Origin: Leuctra nigra | Lineage: Eukaryota; Arthropoda; Insecta; Plecoptera; Leuctridae | Reading direction: 5' to 3' | Length of the DNA: 64,000 nucleotides | NCBI GenBank assembly: GCA_934045905.1 | Contig: OW203768.1 | Coordinates: 12,614,316-12,678,315 of the forward strand | Notes under the pieces: generated by a model | Told to the model about the DNA's origin: nothing | The model's database searches: none | The model's input: only the letters and a program-made list of their open reading frames with translations | Made by a program: the position numbers and the translations under genes | Part shown: one piece after another, positions 30,146-43,500 of the stretch | How positions within the stretch are numbered: position 1 is the stretch's first letter | Layout of the letters: the number at the start of each line of letters is the position of its first letter

Positions 30146-30400
30146 ACCTCCTTTTCGTCTAGATGTAAGTTACCTATCACCACTCTTAATTTATAATCCG
30201 TTTATTAGTTCAAATAGGTACAGATTTTGAGCGATGGTATCTTATTGTTTCAGAAAAGAACTGGGAGCTGTAGTCTGTTTGGGAGTAATGAATGTAAATT
30301 CAACTGTTGTCATTCTGTATCATTGTCATTCTGACCGGTCAAATATTTTATCGGTCAATTGACCATGGAGCATCCCTATTCTGTATCAATATTATTGTAA

Positions 30401-30406
30401 ATTAAA
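30401..30406 (+). terminator. Poly(A) signal of COX7C copy 2
   Basis: ATTAAA in the context TGTAAATTAAA, matching copy 1. Confidence 0.55.
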
Positions 30407-30497
30407 CATTTAAATGACCTAAAATATGCTGAATTCAAATGATTGAACCTGACGTGTATGGATCAGTCTTATCCTCATTTTTCGTATCCTTAAATGC

Positions 30498-30653
30498 AAC
30501 ACATTCACCTCGAATATTGGATGTGACCTTGGATTTTAGAACCCATCTGTATAATGTTATATCACGTGCATCATACACATTGTGCATGTATGGTCTTGAA
30601 CAATTTTACATTAAAATCCACACATCCAATTCGATCGAATGCGTTATGTGTGG
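30498..30653. mobile_element. MITE with diverged inverted ends
   Basis: The left arm AACACATTCACCTCGAATAT continues TGGATGTG. The right arm contains CACATCCAATTCGATCGAAT and ends TTATGTGTGG. They pair over about 40 bp with gaps. Confidence 0.5.
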
Positions 30654-30832
30654 ATACTGGTACTGTAGTATTCGGTTAGGAGATTGAATCACATCGTTTA
30701 AAAGTATTTAATATATCAGAAAAGTTAATAAACTAAAACAATTCTATACAATGAAAAATAAATAAAAATACTTGCAACTTTGTACGAAACAGTAACGAAG
30801 AAAACAATGTCAAATGAGAAGTTGAATCAGAA

Positions 30833-31524
30833 TCACACCTGATAATCGGCAGCTGGAGGAGGGGGTCCACTTTTAGACTTTCTTCTAACTGCAAACAAAG
30901 CAAAGTGTACAAATTAAATAGGGATATACGTATTTTCAAACTGAAGAGGGTGACGATCATTAGAACATTTTCAGGGATCACAACATTTTTCTGTAAGTAG
31001 GTAGGTTCACTCGACAATTCATAAAACGGTATTTAAAAGAAATGGATTGTCTGAAAAATATGTGACGGCATCATCTGATGAAGTCTATACTTACTCGTCA
31101 TCTACCTCTAGTAGGTGAGCTCTGATGTCATTGATAATAACAAGGATTGAGTGTCAAGGAACATGACCAGCAGCCAATCTGTTTCGTTGAAATACCGAAA
31201 TTATGAATTGTCGAGTGTACATACCTAGTTGGCAATGCTTAATTTAAAGCATTGTGCCTAGAAATATTGGTTTTAGGTTTAATTCTTCTTGAATAGTAGA
31301 CTTTCAATCTAGGTAGTATGTTAGTGAGTAATCCACAATCATGGCTCACCAGTATGGTGACTTCCTTGGCTGCTTTTGGGTTGAACCGATGATGAAGATT
31401 GGTTTTTGTTGTGGCTGAGTAAAACTCTGACTTCCTGGAGATTCGATGAATGTTTGCTGCCGATTCCCTGACCTTTGACAGTTGCTTTGCTGTCCTTGGA
31501 TAACTTCTTCGGTTTATCCCCATG
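30833..31524 (-). CDS. Giant gene exons 10-11: cytoplasmic C-terminus
   Basis: Exon 31350-31524 starts in phase 0 after TTTTGTCACAG and encodes HGDKPKKLSKDSK. Its donor GTGAGC matches in phase the acceptor of 30833-30888 (RRKSKSGPPPPAADYQV, then TGA). A minus-strand ATTAAA lies at about 30703-30708. If the exon 10 donor is skipped, translation stops at 31339-31341 with an end of similar length. Confidence 0.55.
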
Positions 31525-34500
31525 CTGTGACAAAAGACGTGATATGAAGGTCATCAGTGCAATTTGTTATCTTTGACCATTTTTGAAAATGAAGGAGCAA
31601 ATGTTGATACAAATTCAACAAAAAAATTATTCAGAATTTTATATCCTATTCAGATTCTTGAACACTAGGTCTGTTTGTCGGGGTGTTCTAACCTGTTCGG
31701 AACACACCGGAAGACGTCACGGAAAAGTTTACTTATACCTATCCGTCGAGTTTTGATTCGTAATTCATGCACCTAACATATTCAGTGACGTACGTCCGCC
31801 TGCTCCGAGCAGGTTAGAACACCCCGACGAACAAACCTACAGTGTCAGTAGGTACCTACCTAATGAGTCTAATTAATTAATTTTTTTTAATTTAAAATTA
31901 AGAGTTTGAAATAAATTAGAAACTTTGGAAGCTTGGATAACAAAATAAAATATTTTATGAAGTTGTAGGTACTGTACCTACCTACAATTTTTTTTATTTT
32001 TTATTAATTGTTTTACTATCACAAAGGACAGTAAATAAGAAGTAAATAAGTAGAGGAAATAAATAATAATCTACACTAGGAAAACGCTCAGTGTAACGCG
32101 TTGATGAGCGAGCCCTGGTACGTGCAAATTCTCGAACCGGAAATGCGTACACAACGCACAGAAAACATATACATCCATATTGAATTGAAATATGATCACT
32201 CAATCAACAACTCAATTCATCGAACCTTGAAAATAGCATCTAAGCACCCTGGTACATATACAGCAAATCAGATTCAATTCAATTGGCACTGGAAAACATT
32301 CATTTCGATACTTCATTACTGACAGATATTAAAAATGTCAATAAGTTCATACGTTCTTAACTGATTGGGATGAAATTTTGTAAAATAAGGCACAATGTTG
32401 GTCTTGTTGGTCTTAATGATCATTCTGACAATCAAATATAATCCGGGAGTTAAAACGAAATCTCCATTGGCCAGAAAAATCTGGCTTTACAAGAAAGCCG
32501 ACGCAAAGGGCTTCAAGCATCACCTCATATCGAATTTTGTGGAATGGGAATCTTCATCTGGCAGTGTGGCGGAGCGATGGTCAAGATTCAAAGAAATTCT
32601 CTTCGCAGCTAGAGATTTATTCATTCCAAGTAAAGTAATCAAGAGTAATTCAGACTTTCCGTACTACGACTCGGCAGTCAGACGTCTGAAGAAAAAGTGC
32701 AGAAAAGAGTACATCCACAGGAAATTAAATCGCTCTTACTTCAAAGAACTGACGACAAAGCTTAATGCTGCAAAGCTCGAAGCCTACAATCGATACATAA
32801 TGAAGATATGTGATGGTAAATCAAACCAATCTTGGAAGAAGTTCTACTCACACCTGAAACAATTGAAAGTATGCAGCAACGAAGTACCGTCACTGATTAA
32901 ACCTGATGGGGAATCTGCAACAATGGACAGGGAAAAGGCGAACATACTCAATGCGACTTACAATCAAACTTTTGGGGCTTGCACACTAAAGGTCCAGCCT
33001 CTTCCTTATTCACCAGGGGGCAACAGAGATAACTATTCACCTTTTGTCATTGAACGCAGTGATATTTCCAAGGCCATTTCCCGCTTAAAACCCCACACAG
33101 CCCCGGGACCTGATGACATAACAAGTCAACTTCTCAAGCTCGCTGTTGGCCCAGTAACATCCTACTTGATGATATTCTTCCAAATAATCATAAACAATAC
33201 TTACCTCCCTCAGGAATGGAAAACTGCTACTGTTATCCCAGTATTCAAGGGAGGCAAGAAAGACATCCCAAGCAACTATCGGCCAATAAGTTTAACGTCA
33301 ATTCCCTGCAAGCTTTTTGAACAATTGATTGGAAACTACTTGCGGAAGCTGTGGGAATCTTCTGACTTCCTATCAAATTTCCAATTTGGGTTCCGAGGAA
33401 GTTATTCCTGTGATGCCAGCCTAGCTGGTTTAACTCAGACCATTATCAATGCAATTGATAACGGGGGGCAGGTAGATGCACTGTTATTAGATATGTCCAA
33501 GGCTTTCGATGTCGTACCACATGACAAACTCTTGATGAAACTTACAAAGCTGCCCGGTATTGATCTGAGGGTGGTAAAATGGATAAGTGAGTACCTTTAT
33601 GACAGAACCCAGCGAGTCCGAGTAGGAAATGAGATGTCAGAATCAACCCCTGTAAACTCAGGCGTGCCACAGGGCAGTGTGCTCGGGCCTTTGCTGTTTC
33701 TTGTTTACATCAATGACATTTCAAGTAACATAAGATGCAGCATCAGACTCTACGCAGACGATTGTATCCTGTACCAAGTGATCAAGTCAATTTCCGATTG
33801 TAACATACTTCAAGAAAGTTTGGATGCTACTTGTATATGGATACAGGAAAATGGAATGAAATTGAATGTAGAAAAGACTCAGCGTATCTCCTTCAAGCTC
33901 TCCCCTTCAGGAACAATTGACTTTCCCTATTCCATAGGAAAAAATGAATTAAGAAAATCTAAATCCTGCAAGTATCTGGGAGTGACCTGTGATTCCAAAC
34001 TTTCGTGGGACAGTCATATCAGGATGGTAGTTTCCAAAACGATGAAAACTCTTCATTATGTTATGCGAAATCTGAAGAAAGGGTCAGTCCAAGCTCGGGA
34101 AAGGGCATACATGACTCTTGTTCGTCCTCTATTGGAATATTGTAGCTCCATTTGGAATCCTCATCTCGGTATCCATACTGATTTACTGGATAAAGTCCAA
34201 AGGAAGGCCATACGACTAGTTTGCCGTAACTTTGACCGATACTCAAGCAACGCTCTTCTCCAGAAGCATATGAATTGGGAGCAATTGGCTTCAAGAAGGG
34301 AAAAAGCACTTCTCATTGTGATGTACAGGGTTCTCACAAACCAAGCAGCATGGAGTGAGCTCCAGAGTGGTATTCCTGTTCCTGGTAGAGTAGTGAGTAG
34401 ATTGGACCACCCTTTCAAGCTCTGTATCCCAAGGTACTACTCGACTACTGGATTACATTCACTGCTGGGAAAGGGAATACGGCTCTGGAATGAACTGAAA

Positions 34501-37500
34501 ATCGTAGAGCTCCCTGACTCATTAAGCAAGTTCAAGTCGTTACTCGACGCCGCACATTCTAAGGAGAGGGAAAGGAATCTAAATGGATTTCACACAGAAC
34601 TCGTAGCTTTCAACGACCTACAACGCTCTGAGATTATTGAGCAGCTACACCGGAGGAAAATTTCATGTACCGGGGATAAAGTTATCTTAACTAAGAAACT
34701 TGCTGATGCCATGCTTATTGAAAAGAAGAATATTAAATCATTTAAATTCATTCTGCTTAGGGTAAATGATAGCTAGTGGCATTTAATTACGTGACTTGTA
34801 GATATCTTTTATTAATGCTCTAAATACCTCAATAATTTATGAAACATTTTATTCTGTGACGTGTAATTGTTATAATTATAATTATGTACTTGATTGACAA
34901 TGTAAATTATTGAACTGTATTGTGATTGTATTGTTGCCACCGAACATGTTCTAAGCAATAAATAAATATTATTATTATTATTATTATGCAAAATATGAGT
35001 TTGATCAGAATTATCCAAGACCTTTTTCATTTTTCAGCCTATCAGAAAATATTTATTTAAATTTTAACCAATAAATGGATTTAAAAAAATTAGGGTATGC
35101 AAACAGAAAAGGTTGTCTCTACATGTGTTCAAAATTTCAGCTCGATCGAAGAAAAACTCTAACCTGTATAGCCAAAATATGAGTTTGATCAGATTTATCG
35201 AAGACCATTGTCATTTTTCAACCTACCATCAGGAGATGTTTATTTAAATTTTAACCAATCAATGGATTTCAAAAAAATTAGGGTCTGCAAACAGAAAAGG
35301 TTGACTCCACATGTGTGCAAAATTTCAGCTCGATCGAAGAAAAACTCTGACCTGTATACCAACAGGGAACAGAAAAGACACAAAAAAAAAAAAAAAAAAA
35401 CAGAGGTCCGTGCCAAAAGAGCCAAAAGGAGACGCTCTCTTCGCTCGCTCAAAAACTCTATTTCTTGATATTGATACTCATCATAGTCCACTTAGAAGCA
35501 ACAAGTTTTCACCTGATTCATTGGACTATTGACATTAAAAAAATATAAATTAGTCCTATAGTGGAGTTTTTCTCTCTATACCTATATCGGCAAACGCGGT
35601 ATCCAGTCAAAGGCCATTCATCCATTGTCAATAGCTCAAAAACATGACACTTTCTAACTAGGAAAACGCTCAGTGTAACGCGTTGATGAGCGAGCACGGG
35701 TACGTGCAAATTCTCGAACCGGAAATGCGTACACAACGCACAGAAAACATATACAACCATATTGAATTGATTATGATCAGTGCTCGAAGTAGGAATTAAA
35801 TAGTGGCGGTATGGTAACATAAGAATACCACGTGCGGGGGGGGGGGGGGTACGATATTAGATGAGGGTCCAGATTCCAGAATTACACTGACAACCATTGT
35901 CATGTCATTAGTTAGATTAGTCTTTTACCTTGATGAAACAACTAAATTAAATAATGGATTTTACTTTATCTTGTAGTGGATGTTCATAGTTCACAGTTAT
36001 GCTTGAAATATGCAGTCAAAAGATAACCATGAAATACGAGTAAATTAGAATCTAAAATTACGTAAATTTCCAAAAATATCTGATTTTAAGCATTCCGTTT
36101 TTTCTGAGATGTAACGATATGAAATCAAATGTGTAAAGAAGTACCGGTATATCATACCGTCCCATACCGGCCCACTTCGAGCACTGATTATGATATCAAC
36201 TTAAAAGTAGGTATTATGCTTTTCATCGAAACTTTAAAATAGCATCTAAGCACCTGGTTCATAAAGCAAATCAGAATCAATTCAATTGGCACTGGAAAAC
36301 ATTCATTTCGATACTTCATTACTGACAGATATTAAAAATGTCAATAAGTTCATACGTTCTTAACTGATTGGGATGAAATTTTATAAAATTAGAGACAATA
36401 TTGGTCTTAATGATCATGCAAAATATGAGTTTGATCAGAATTATCGAAGACCGTTTTCATTTTTCAGCCTATCAGGAGATATTTATTTAAATTTAAACCA
36501 ATGAATGGATTTCAAAAAAATCATAGTGTGCAAACAGAGAAGGTTGGTTTTACATGTGTGCAAAATTTCAGCTCGATCAAAGAAAAACTCTGACCTGTAT
36601 AGCCAAAATATGATTTTGATCAGATTTATCGAAGACCAGTTTCATTTTTCAACCTACCATCAGGAGATGTTTATTTAAATTTTAGCCAATACATAAATTT
36701 CAAAAAAATTTTGGGTCTGCAAACAGAAAAGTTTGTCTCTACATGTGTGCAAAATTTCAGCTCGATCGAGGAAAAACTCTAGACATGTATAGCCAAAATA
36801 TGAGTTTGATCAGATTTGTCGAAGACCATTTTCACTGTTCAACCTATCAGGAGATGTTTATTTAAATTTTAACCAATCAGTAGATTTCAAAAAAATTAGG
36901 GTCTGCAACGCCCAGAGAATGTCCAAACACGTGTGCAAAATTTCAGCTCGATCGAAGAAAAACTCTGACCTGTATATCGTCAGTAACAGAAAAAAACAAA
37001 AACAAAAAAACAAAAAAACAAAAAAACAGAGGTCCGTGCCAAATGAGCCAAAAGGAGACGCTCGCTTCGCTCGCTCAACAAGCTACATGGTTCGGCTACA
37101 TGCCGTGTTTTATGGTCTCCAAATCCCAACCCTCTCCTGTTGTCAAATATGGTCAAAAGTTTCTTAAAATATGGAAAGAGGTAGGACATCTTTCTAAACC
37201 TCTCAAATGTGTGGTATTTGGCATCAATGCACAGTTGTAAAAATCGCCCTCCCTGCCCCTGACTTGATACCTGGCTCATCTCTATAAATTTACAACCTGC
37301 CAAAATAAACACTTGTTCCTAGTCAAGCTCCATTGTGCAAATTCTGAGTGGAAATCAATGGAAACTTTCAAATAGGTATAGGCAGCGTGTTTAGACAACA
37401 GATGGCACTGTTAAAAGTACAGACAGAGCCACCTAATCTGTGGGAAGGAAGCTTACCTTTTGGCAAGGCGTCCAAGTCGCTGCAGTTATATGTTATGTTG

Positions 37501-40500
37501 CTGCACATATTACGCATTATCAATTCTTAAAATTTACACATGTTTATCTAATGTTTATTCGCCTACAAAATATTAATAATAAAGTGTTCACAATTTCACT
37601 GAATCTGATCACAATATTAATTTGCGCGACTTAGTTTGATTCCGAAATATTTTGAGTACATTTGTTGACATCTGATCGGTTGCTAGGTCACGGCCAATGA
37701 GAAATAAAACAGTTGACGATCTTCCCACAAAAGTTGCTAATTTCTCTCACTCGTGGCGAACTCTCGGTGCCTATAGAGCGAAAAACCCAACTATACCTAT
37801 TTAATGGAGCTCATTTCAATAATCTAACTTTCAATTCCGGCAACAATACCTTACTACTACTATGAAGTTCCTTCTCCGACTCTTCGATTTCGCTCATCAA
37901 GATAGCGTCTCTAAATGCTTCTCGACCGCTCTGACTCATCGTCAACACTCGCATGTCTTCGCCGTCAAACACCACCGTGCACTTCTTCTTGCGTTGGCAG
38001 CACATGCAGATCAGGAGCGTCAAGGAGGCGGTGACCGCGATCAGGACGATGCTCATTGCGATGATCAGGTACTTTGCTTCGGACTGAAAGACGATGGTGG
38101 CTAGTTAAAATAGGAGTAAGACTTGAAGATTTCACCAAATAAATTAAGAACATTCAGCCTCATGCTCAAAAGAAGTTGCTACCTCAAGTTGATTTTCAGA
38201 TGTCAGTCCTCAACACCACAAGATCGTGAGCTAATAATCTTATGGACGGAATCCAGTAGACTCTGAGCACTTGCGTTGATAAATCTGGAAATTCTTATGA
38301 GCATGAGGCTTATTGTGTCCTATTTTTGATAGGAGACCCAGAAGGCAATAATATTTATTTTCGAATGCCATTGTAAGGCATAGGATGTTCTAAACCAGTT
38401 CTTGGATATTACCTACATAAAGTTAGTACAATTGAATCTGTATGGAGAAGAGAAATAGAATATACAAAAAGGGCTCCGTACCTTTGGGTTATTACGCTGA
38501 CAATAGTCATTAACTCTTTATAGAAGTAAGAAAGCTTGGTAGATCAGGTTTGCCATTCTATTCGGGAATCATTCAAATATGTCAAAGTGAACTTTTGACA
38601 ACTTTAATACATGTTAATACCCAATAAGTGAAGCATTTTTATGTATATTATTTTCTTTTCTCTTCGGTGGAGATAACTAGTAGGTTTATGTCCAGAGAAA
38701 AGTTCGTAAGTAAAAATATTTCACACACATTTCTCAATATGAGCTGAGCAATTTCAGTTAAAAGTATCTGTACAAACAGTGGTGCCAATCATCAGTTCAT
38801 TAGAAACCAAATCATATTCGCTAGAGATCTAAGAATATTTGGACTCGTGAACGTGTTTCTGAGCTAGAGTGACTCACCAATGAGAAACAGTTCTTGCCGG
38901 AGAAAACGTTGGGACATTGAAGACACTGTGTGGTGCCTCGATCAGGTTGGTAGGTGCCTATCTCACACTTGATGCACTCGGCACTCTCATCGGGACTGAA
39001 CGAATCCACTGGGCAAGCGCCTGTAACGACGGAGAATACGTGAAGCCCCGGTCTGGCTTGTACGTTGATGTCATCTAACTGCAAATGCTGTTAGTGAAGT
39101 CTTGCTGCATGCTAATTATTGAAATGAAGAAACAAAATGGGCAGAAGGTATTGCAGAGGGGAGTTATATGGTAAGTTTCTTGGCCAATGAGCCACTTGCA
39201 GCTTTATGCTCAAAAGTATTTCCAGATTTATCGGCGCAAGTGCCCAGAGTCGACTGGACTCTGGGCTTCCGTCCATAAGATTATTAGCTCACGGTCTTGT
39301 GGTGTTGAGGACTGACACCCGCAAATATCTACTTGCCGACGCACCTTCTTTTGAGCATGAGGCTGTTGGTGTGTCATTTGTAATTGCATGTATCCTACAT
39401 CTGACACCATTTGTAATTTTTCAAAAATAGCTCAAAGAGTCGACTTGCCATTGTTATCGTTTTCTGATCATACCAAATGAATAAAAACATTGTGATCTGA
39501 AGCACGCGGTAATTGCTTGTGATTTCATGAGGAACTAGTTCAATTTCATTCCATTTTTCACATGGAAGTTTGATCAAGTCCAACTGATGAGAGTGAAGTA
39601 TCTGTGTTTACAGACTAATTTATTTCGGGCTTGTGTCCAAAATACTAGAAGTGTAGTTCCAAGATGCTTTTTTGCACAATGGTCAGTCAGTGCTTATTTT
39701 GGCAAGATGTCAATTTGCATCCTACTTCTGTCACCATTTGTAATATTTCAAACGTGAGATCGAACTTGTCCCGAAAAGTTTCTGGTGCTTTTATGCATTC
39801 TACATTCATTTTAATCCAAACCTAAGAAAAATTACTGAAATACACCATGTCAAACATTGGAATATATTGGAACATATTGGATATGGAATATTTTGCGATT
39901 TATTGAAGTAAGGCAAATCATGATCTGGGGTGCGATCACATAAAATGATAACTTCCTTGTCATGGTGACAAGTCCCTAGAAGGCCGTGAATAACATTGAG
40001 ATGAGAAGCTTGTCACTATGACAAGAAAGTTACCTATCATTTTATGTAATCCCACCCCTGATGTGCTTTTAATGTGTAGTTTTTTTCTTGTCTTCTCTTA
40101 TAGGTACTATTGTTTGATGTATGAAGATGGCATCTAACCTATTGCTGGTATAGTGTAGCATGCACTCACTGCAAAGATTGTCCTGGAGCCTCATGCCGCC
40201 CTCGCAGCCTTCCATCAGCGAGGCGATGACCGTGTCGGTGAGAGGGTTGTAGTCCACCGGGTGGTACGACAGCCTGCAAAGAACTGCCGATAAACACGCG
40301 TCAGAGTCAGAGTCGTGCGCCGAAAATACCTGGCGCATTGTTTATCACGACATGAACAGTCTTCACACCGGTCACTGCGGTACAAACAAGGCACGAGGTA
40401 TTTTATTACAGCTACTATTGGGGGGTTTTGTGGAGTTGAAGAGGATTTTGAGGAAGCTGGTCTTTCGGATCGCAATGTTTATTGATCATTAAAGGCTCCA

Positions 40501-43500
40501 TTAATTGGAATAAATATGTTTTTACTTTCAGTAATCCAAAAGTCCACTTGGAAGTAAAATACTTAAGCCATTCAGCTTTCCCAGATTCCAAAGAGGATAT
40601 TTTTTGACAAACGTCTTACAAACTGTTAAAATACATTAAATGCCAATAAATGGAGCTAATTTGTTATATTATATTTCGCTTTTCCCGTGGTAAAGATTTC
40701 AAGTATTATTTTAAATTAGAAAGATCAGAGGTATCTATTTTTATGTGCACTGAAATTTTGGGACACAAGTCCTGTTTTTTGGTAGAAAATGTTGGGCTAC
40801 TCACTCGGTGTGTTGACGATCTTGACGAGGTTGGAGTGCATGAGGTGGACGAACTTGTTCTGGACGCCAACCCGACATCGGAAGTTGCAGACCGCCTCGT
40901 CGACGGGCGGATGTAAGAGGCGGAACACGTCGGGGATGTGGACGACCAGGTTGACGATCAGGTGATTGCCGGACTGAAGATGAAAGAGGGTGGCGGTTAG
41001 AGGGACAGGAGGCAGCAGATGACGAGGAGGGTGGAAGTAAAGGTGGGCAATTAGGAGGTTGCAAGGTCGAGGGAACACGAACCTCTGTGTTGAAGCACAT
41101 GGGATGGTCGACACCCACGCTGCACGCGCTGCTCTGGTCGCCGCAGAACCAGTGGCGCATCAGGCCCGGCATGAACATGTTCCACACCTCGACGTCCTCG
41201 GTGTCGCACGACGTCGACACGTTGTAGTTCATCTTGACGCGCGTGAAGTACTTGGGCAGTCCAACCACTGCAAGACGATCCAGAAGCAAACTGTCACATT
41301 GTCTTCTCATTGTGTGCCATTTGCATTGACATTGATCATATTAATTTATAAATGTAATGTAGTGACGTTTCCTACTCAGGGAAAGGAAATTGACTGGAGA
41401 CATGGAGAGATTTACTAAGCATTTAGAAATTGGATAAAGAGAATGAACGGGTATTAACTTACAAGTTATTGTTGAGGTCTTCCAAGGAGGAAAGGAAAAG
41501 AAGATGTGAAAACACTATTGCCACTTCTCCATCATCATTCACGGCTAAGACGGAAGACTAAACATGTCTATTGGCAGTGTACCTGTGAGCAAGTGGTCGA
41601 AGCCACGCTGGGTCTCCTCGTCGGTCTCCGGATTGCTGTAGGTCACCCAACATGTGTAGACGCCCTCGTCCTTGATGCCCACGTGCTGGATCGCCAGTCG
41701 CCCGTCCAGGGACTCGCGGAAATGTCCGGCTGTGGGCGACAGAAACACTGGTTCACATGCACCCTCGGTCTCCACCTGGACTCCTGGCTGGTAGCGCGTT
41801 GCCTCTCGCATCTGTCCCTGCCTGAACGCCTACCTGTGAGCGTGTAGCCCTTCGCGTCGGTCCAAGAGAACGTCTGGATGTTGCTGCCGATCTTCAACAT
41901 CTGCTCGATAGTGAGACAAGTCAACTCCACATCTGTGCCGACAGTGACAAACTTGTGCTGATCTGCGCAAAGCAACAACTATTAATATCCATGTCCTAGA
42001 ATTTATTGTCAATCAAGAATCAACCAATCTCCATGAATACGAATTACTCTTTGTGAATATGATTGAAATGAAAATCTTTCAAGTATGATGGAAAGGAAGG
42101 TTTGATGATTGATAAAACTGGAATTACTCCCACCTGTGGATCGAGTGTCAGCCGGCTGTCTCGTCTTGCCGGCGATGGCGCGCTCCGGTCGCACCTCCAT
42201 CGTGCCCCTCTTGCTCCTGGGGACCTCGTCGGTGATCATGAAGGTGCGCTGTTTGCGCTCGTGCCGCGAGCACTGGTAGCGCTGGACAGCCGCCAGGAAG
42301 TCGCTGTGATCGTCGGCGGCGAGGGCGGTCAAGTCGCGCAACATCGCCGACATCGAGCACACGCAGTCGGCCTCGTCGGGGTTGCAGTCGCCGTCGGGGC
42401 CAGGTTTCGACTCGCTCCTGTTCTTGTTGGGGTCCTCTTTAGAAATCTTCGCCTTCGTTGTCTTCTTCTCATCATCCTCCTTTTTACCGTCTTCTTCAAC
42501 ATTTCCCTTCTTTCCTTCCTTGGACCCAGATTTCCTTTTGTCATCATCATTATCTACTGCCAAATCTCCCGTCTTACCCTTATTCATTATTCTATTCTTA
42601 TACTTTCCAAGTTTACCTTTAAACGTACCTACGCCTTTCTCGTCTCCCTCTCCCTCTCTACCACTGGACTTATCTTTCTCACTTTTTTCTACGTCCTCTT
42701 CGACAACCTCGTCAGGCGAATCCAAGCGCGTTCTTGTCACTACTTTCGGGTGGGCTGGTTCTGGACTCGTATTCTCAAAATGACTTCTGGATTTCCCCAA
42801 TAGAAGATCATTTGACGACCACGACTTTGGCTTCAGCAGCGAGTGACTGAAAGTTGTCGACGTGTTTGACGATGCCGTCGATGCACCCTCCGACGTACCT
42901 TCATTTTTCATGGTTGTGCTTCCTGTTCTCCGAAAATTTGTAGAAGGAACATATGGCGCTGTACACTGCGTACTCTTTGTCTTCTGCGTTTTTCTATGTT
43001 TGCAGTCCGTACTCGGATGTTTCTTCTTCTTGTATGGCAGAACTCTTGGCTCGCGTGTTGTGGTGGTGGATTCCTCGAAGACAGTTGTGTGCTTGAAGTG
43101 AGGCAATCGTCTGTGATGCGTTGAACATGTGCTGGTATTCTCAACAGTTGGAAGACTTGAGTTTTGGGGAACTCTGGTGAAAAACACAGGAAGCACTGTG
43201 TGCCTTGTAGTATTCTTCTTCTTCTTTTCAGTGATGCAGTGCTGTGTACTGGTCGCGCATGTCGATGCACTCGTCGACTTTTGCGGCGAGTCAGGTGGGC
43301 TTGTTGATACAGTTGCACTTGGCGCATTAGTTGTGGTCTTTGGTGAATCACTTGCATTTATCGGTGTGGTAGATGGTGGGCTAATTGGTTGACCGATAGG
43401 ATTGGTTGGCCCACCAGCTGAACTGTTTGACAATCCAGTTGCAGTTGTTGAACTGTTTGGCAAACCAGTTGTATTCTTGGGTTCATTCATAGAGCTGTTT

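Larger units (their letters stand above)
32080..35452 (+). repeat. Composite dispersed repeat, copy A (split by a LINE)
   Basis: It begins GAAAACGCTCAGTGTAACGC and ends in GAGACGCTCTCTTCGCTCGC. The 3' part holds two tandem units of about 188 bp (phrase CTCGATCGAAGAAAAACTCT at 35141 and 35329), then an A-run. The LINE at 32424-34985 interrupts it. Copy B (35662-37079) has the same order uninterrupted at that point. A third copy starts at 63871 and leaves the window. The class is unknown. Confidence 0.65.

Noticed and set aside
32395..32423. ATG and first codons of the 793-codon frame as the LINE ORF2 start
   Set aside because: Comparison with copy B at about 36400 shows these bases belong to the host repeat; the LINE begins at about 32424.
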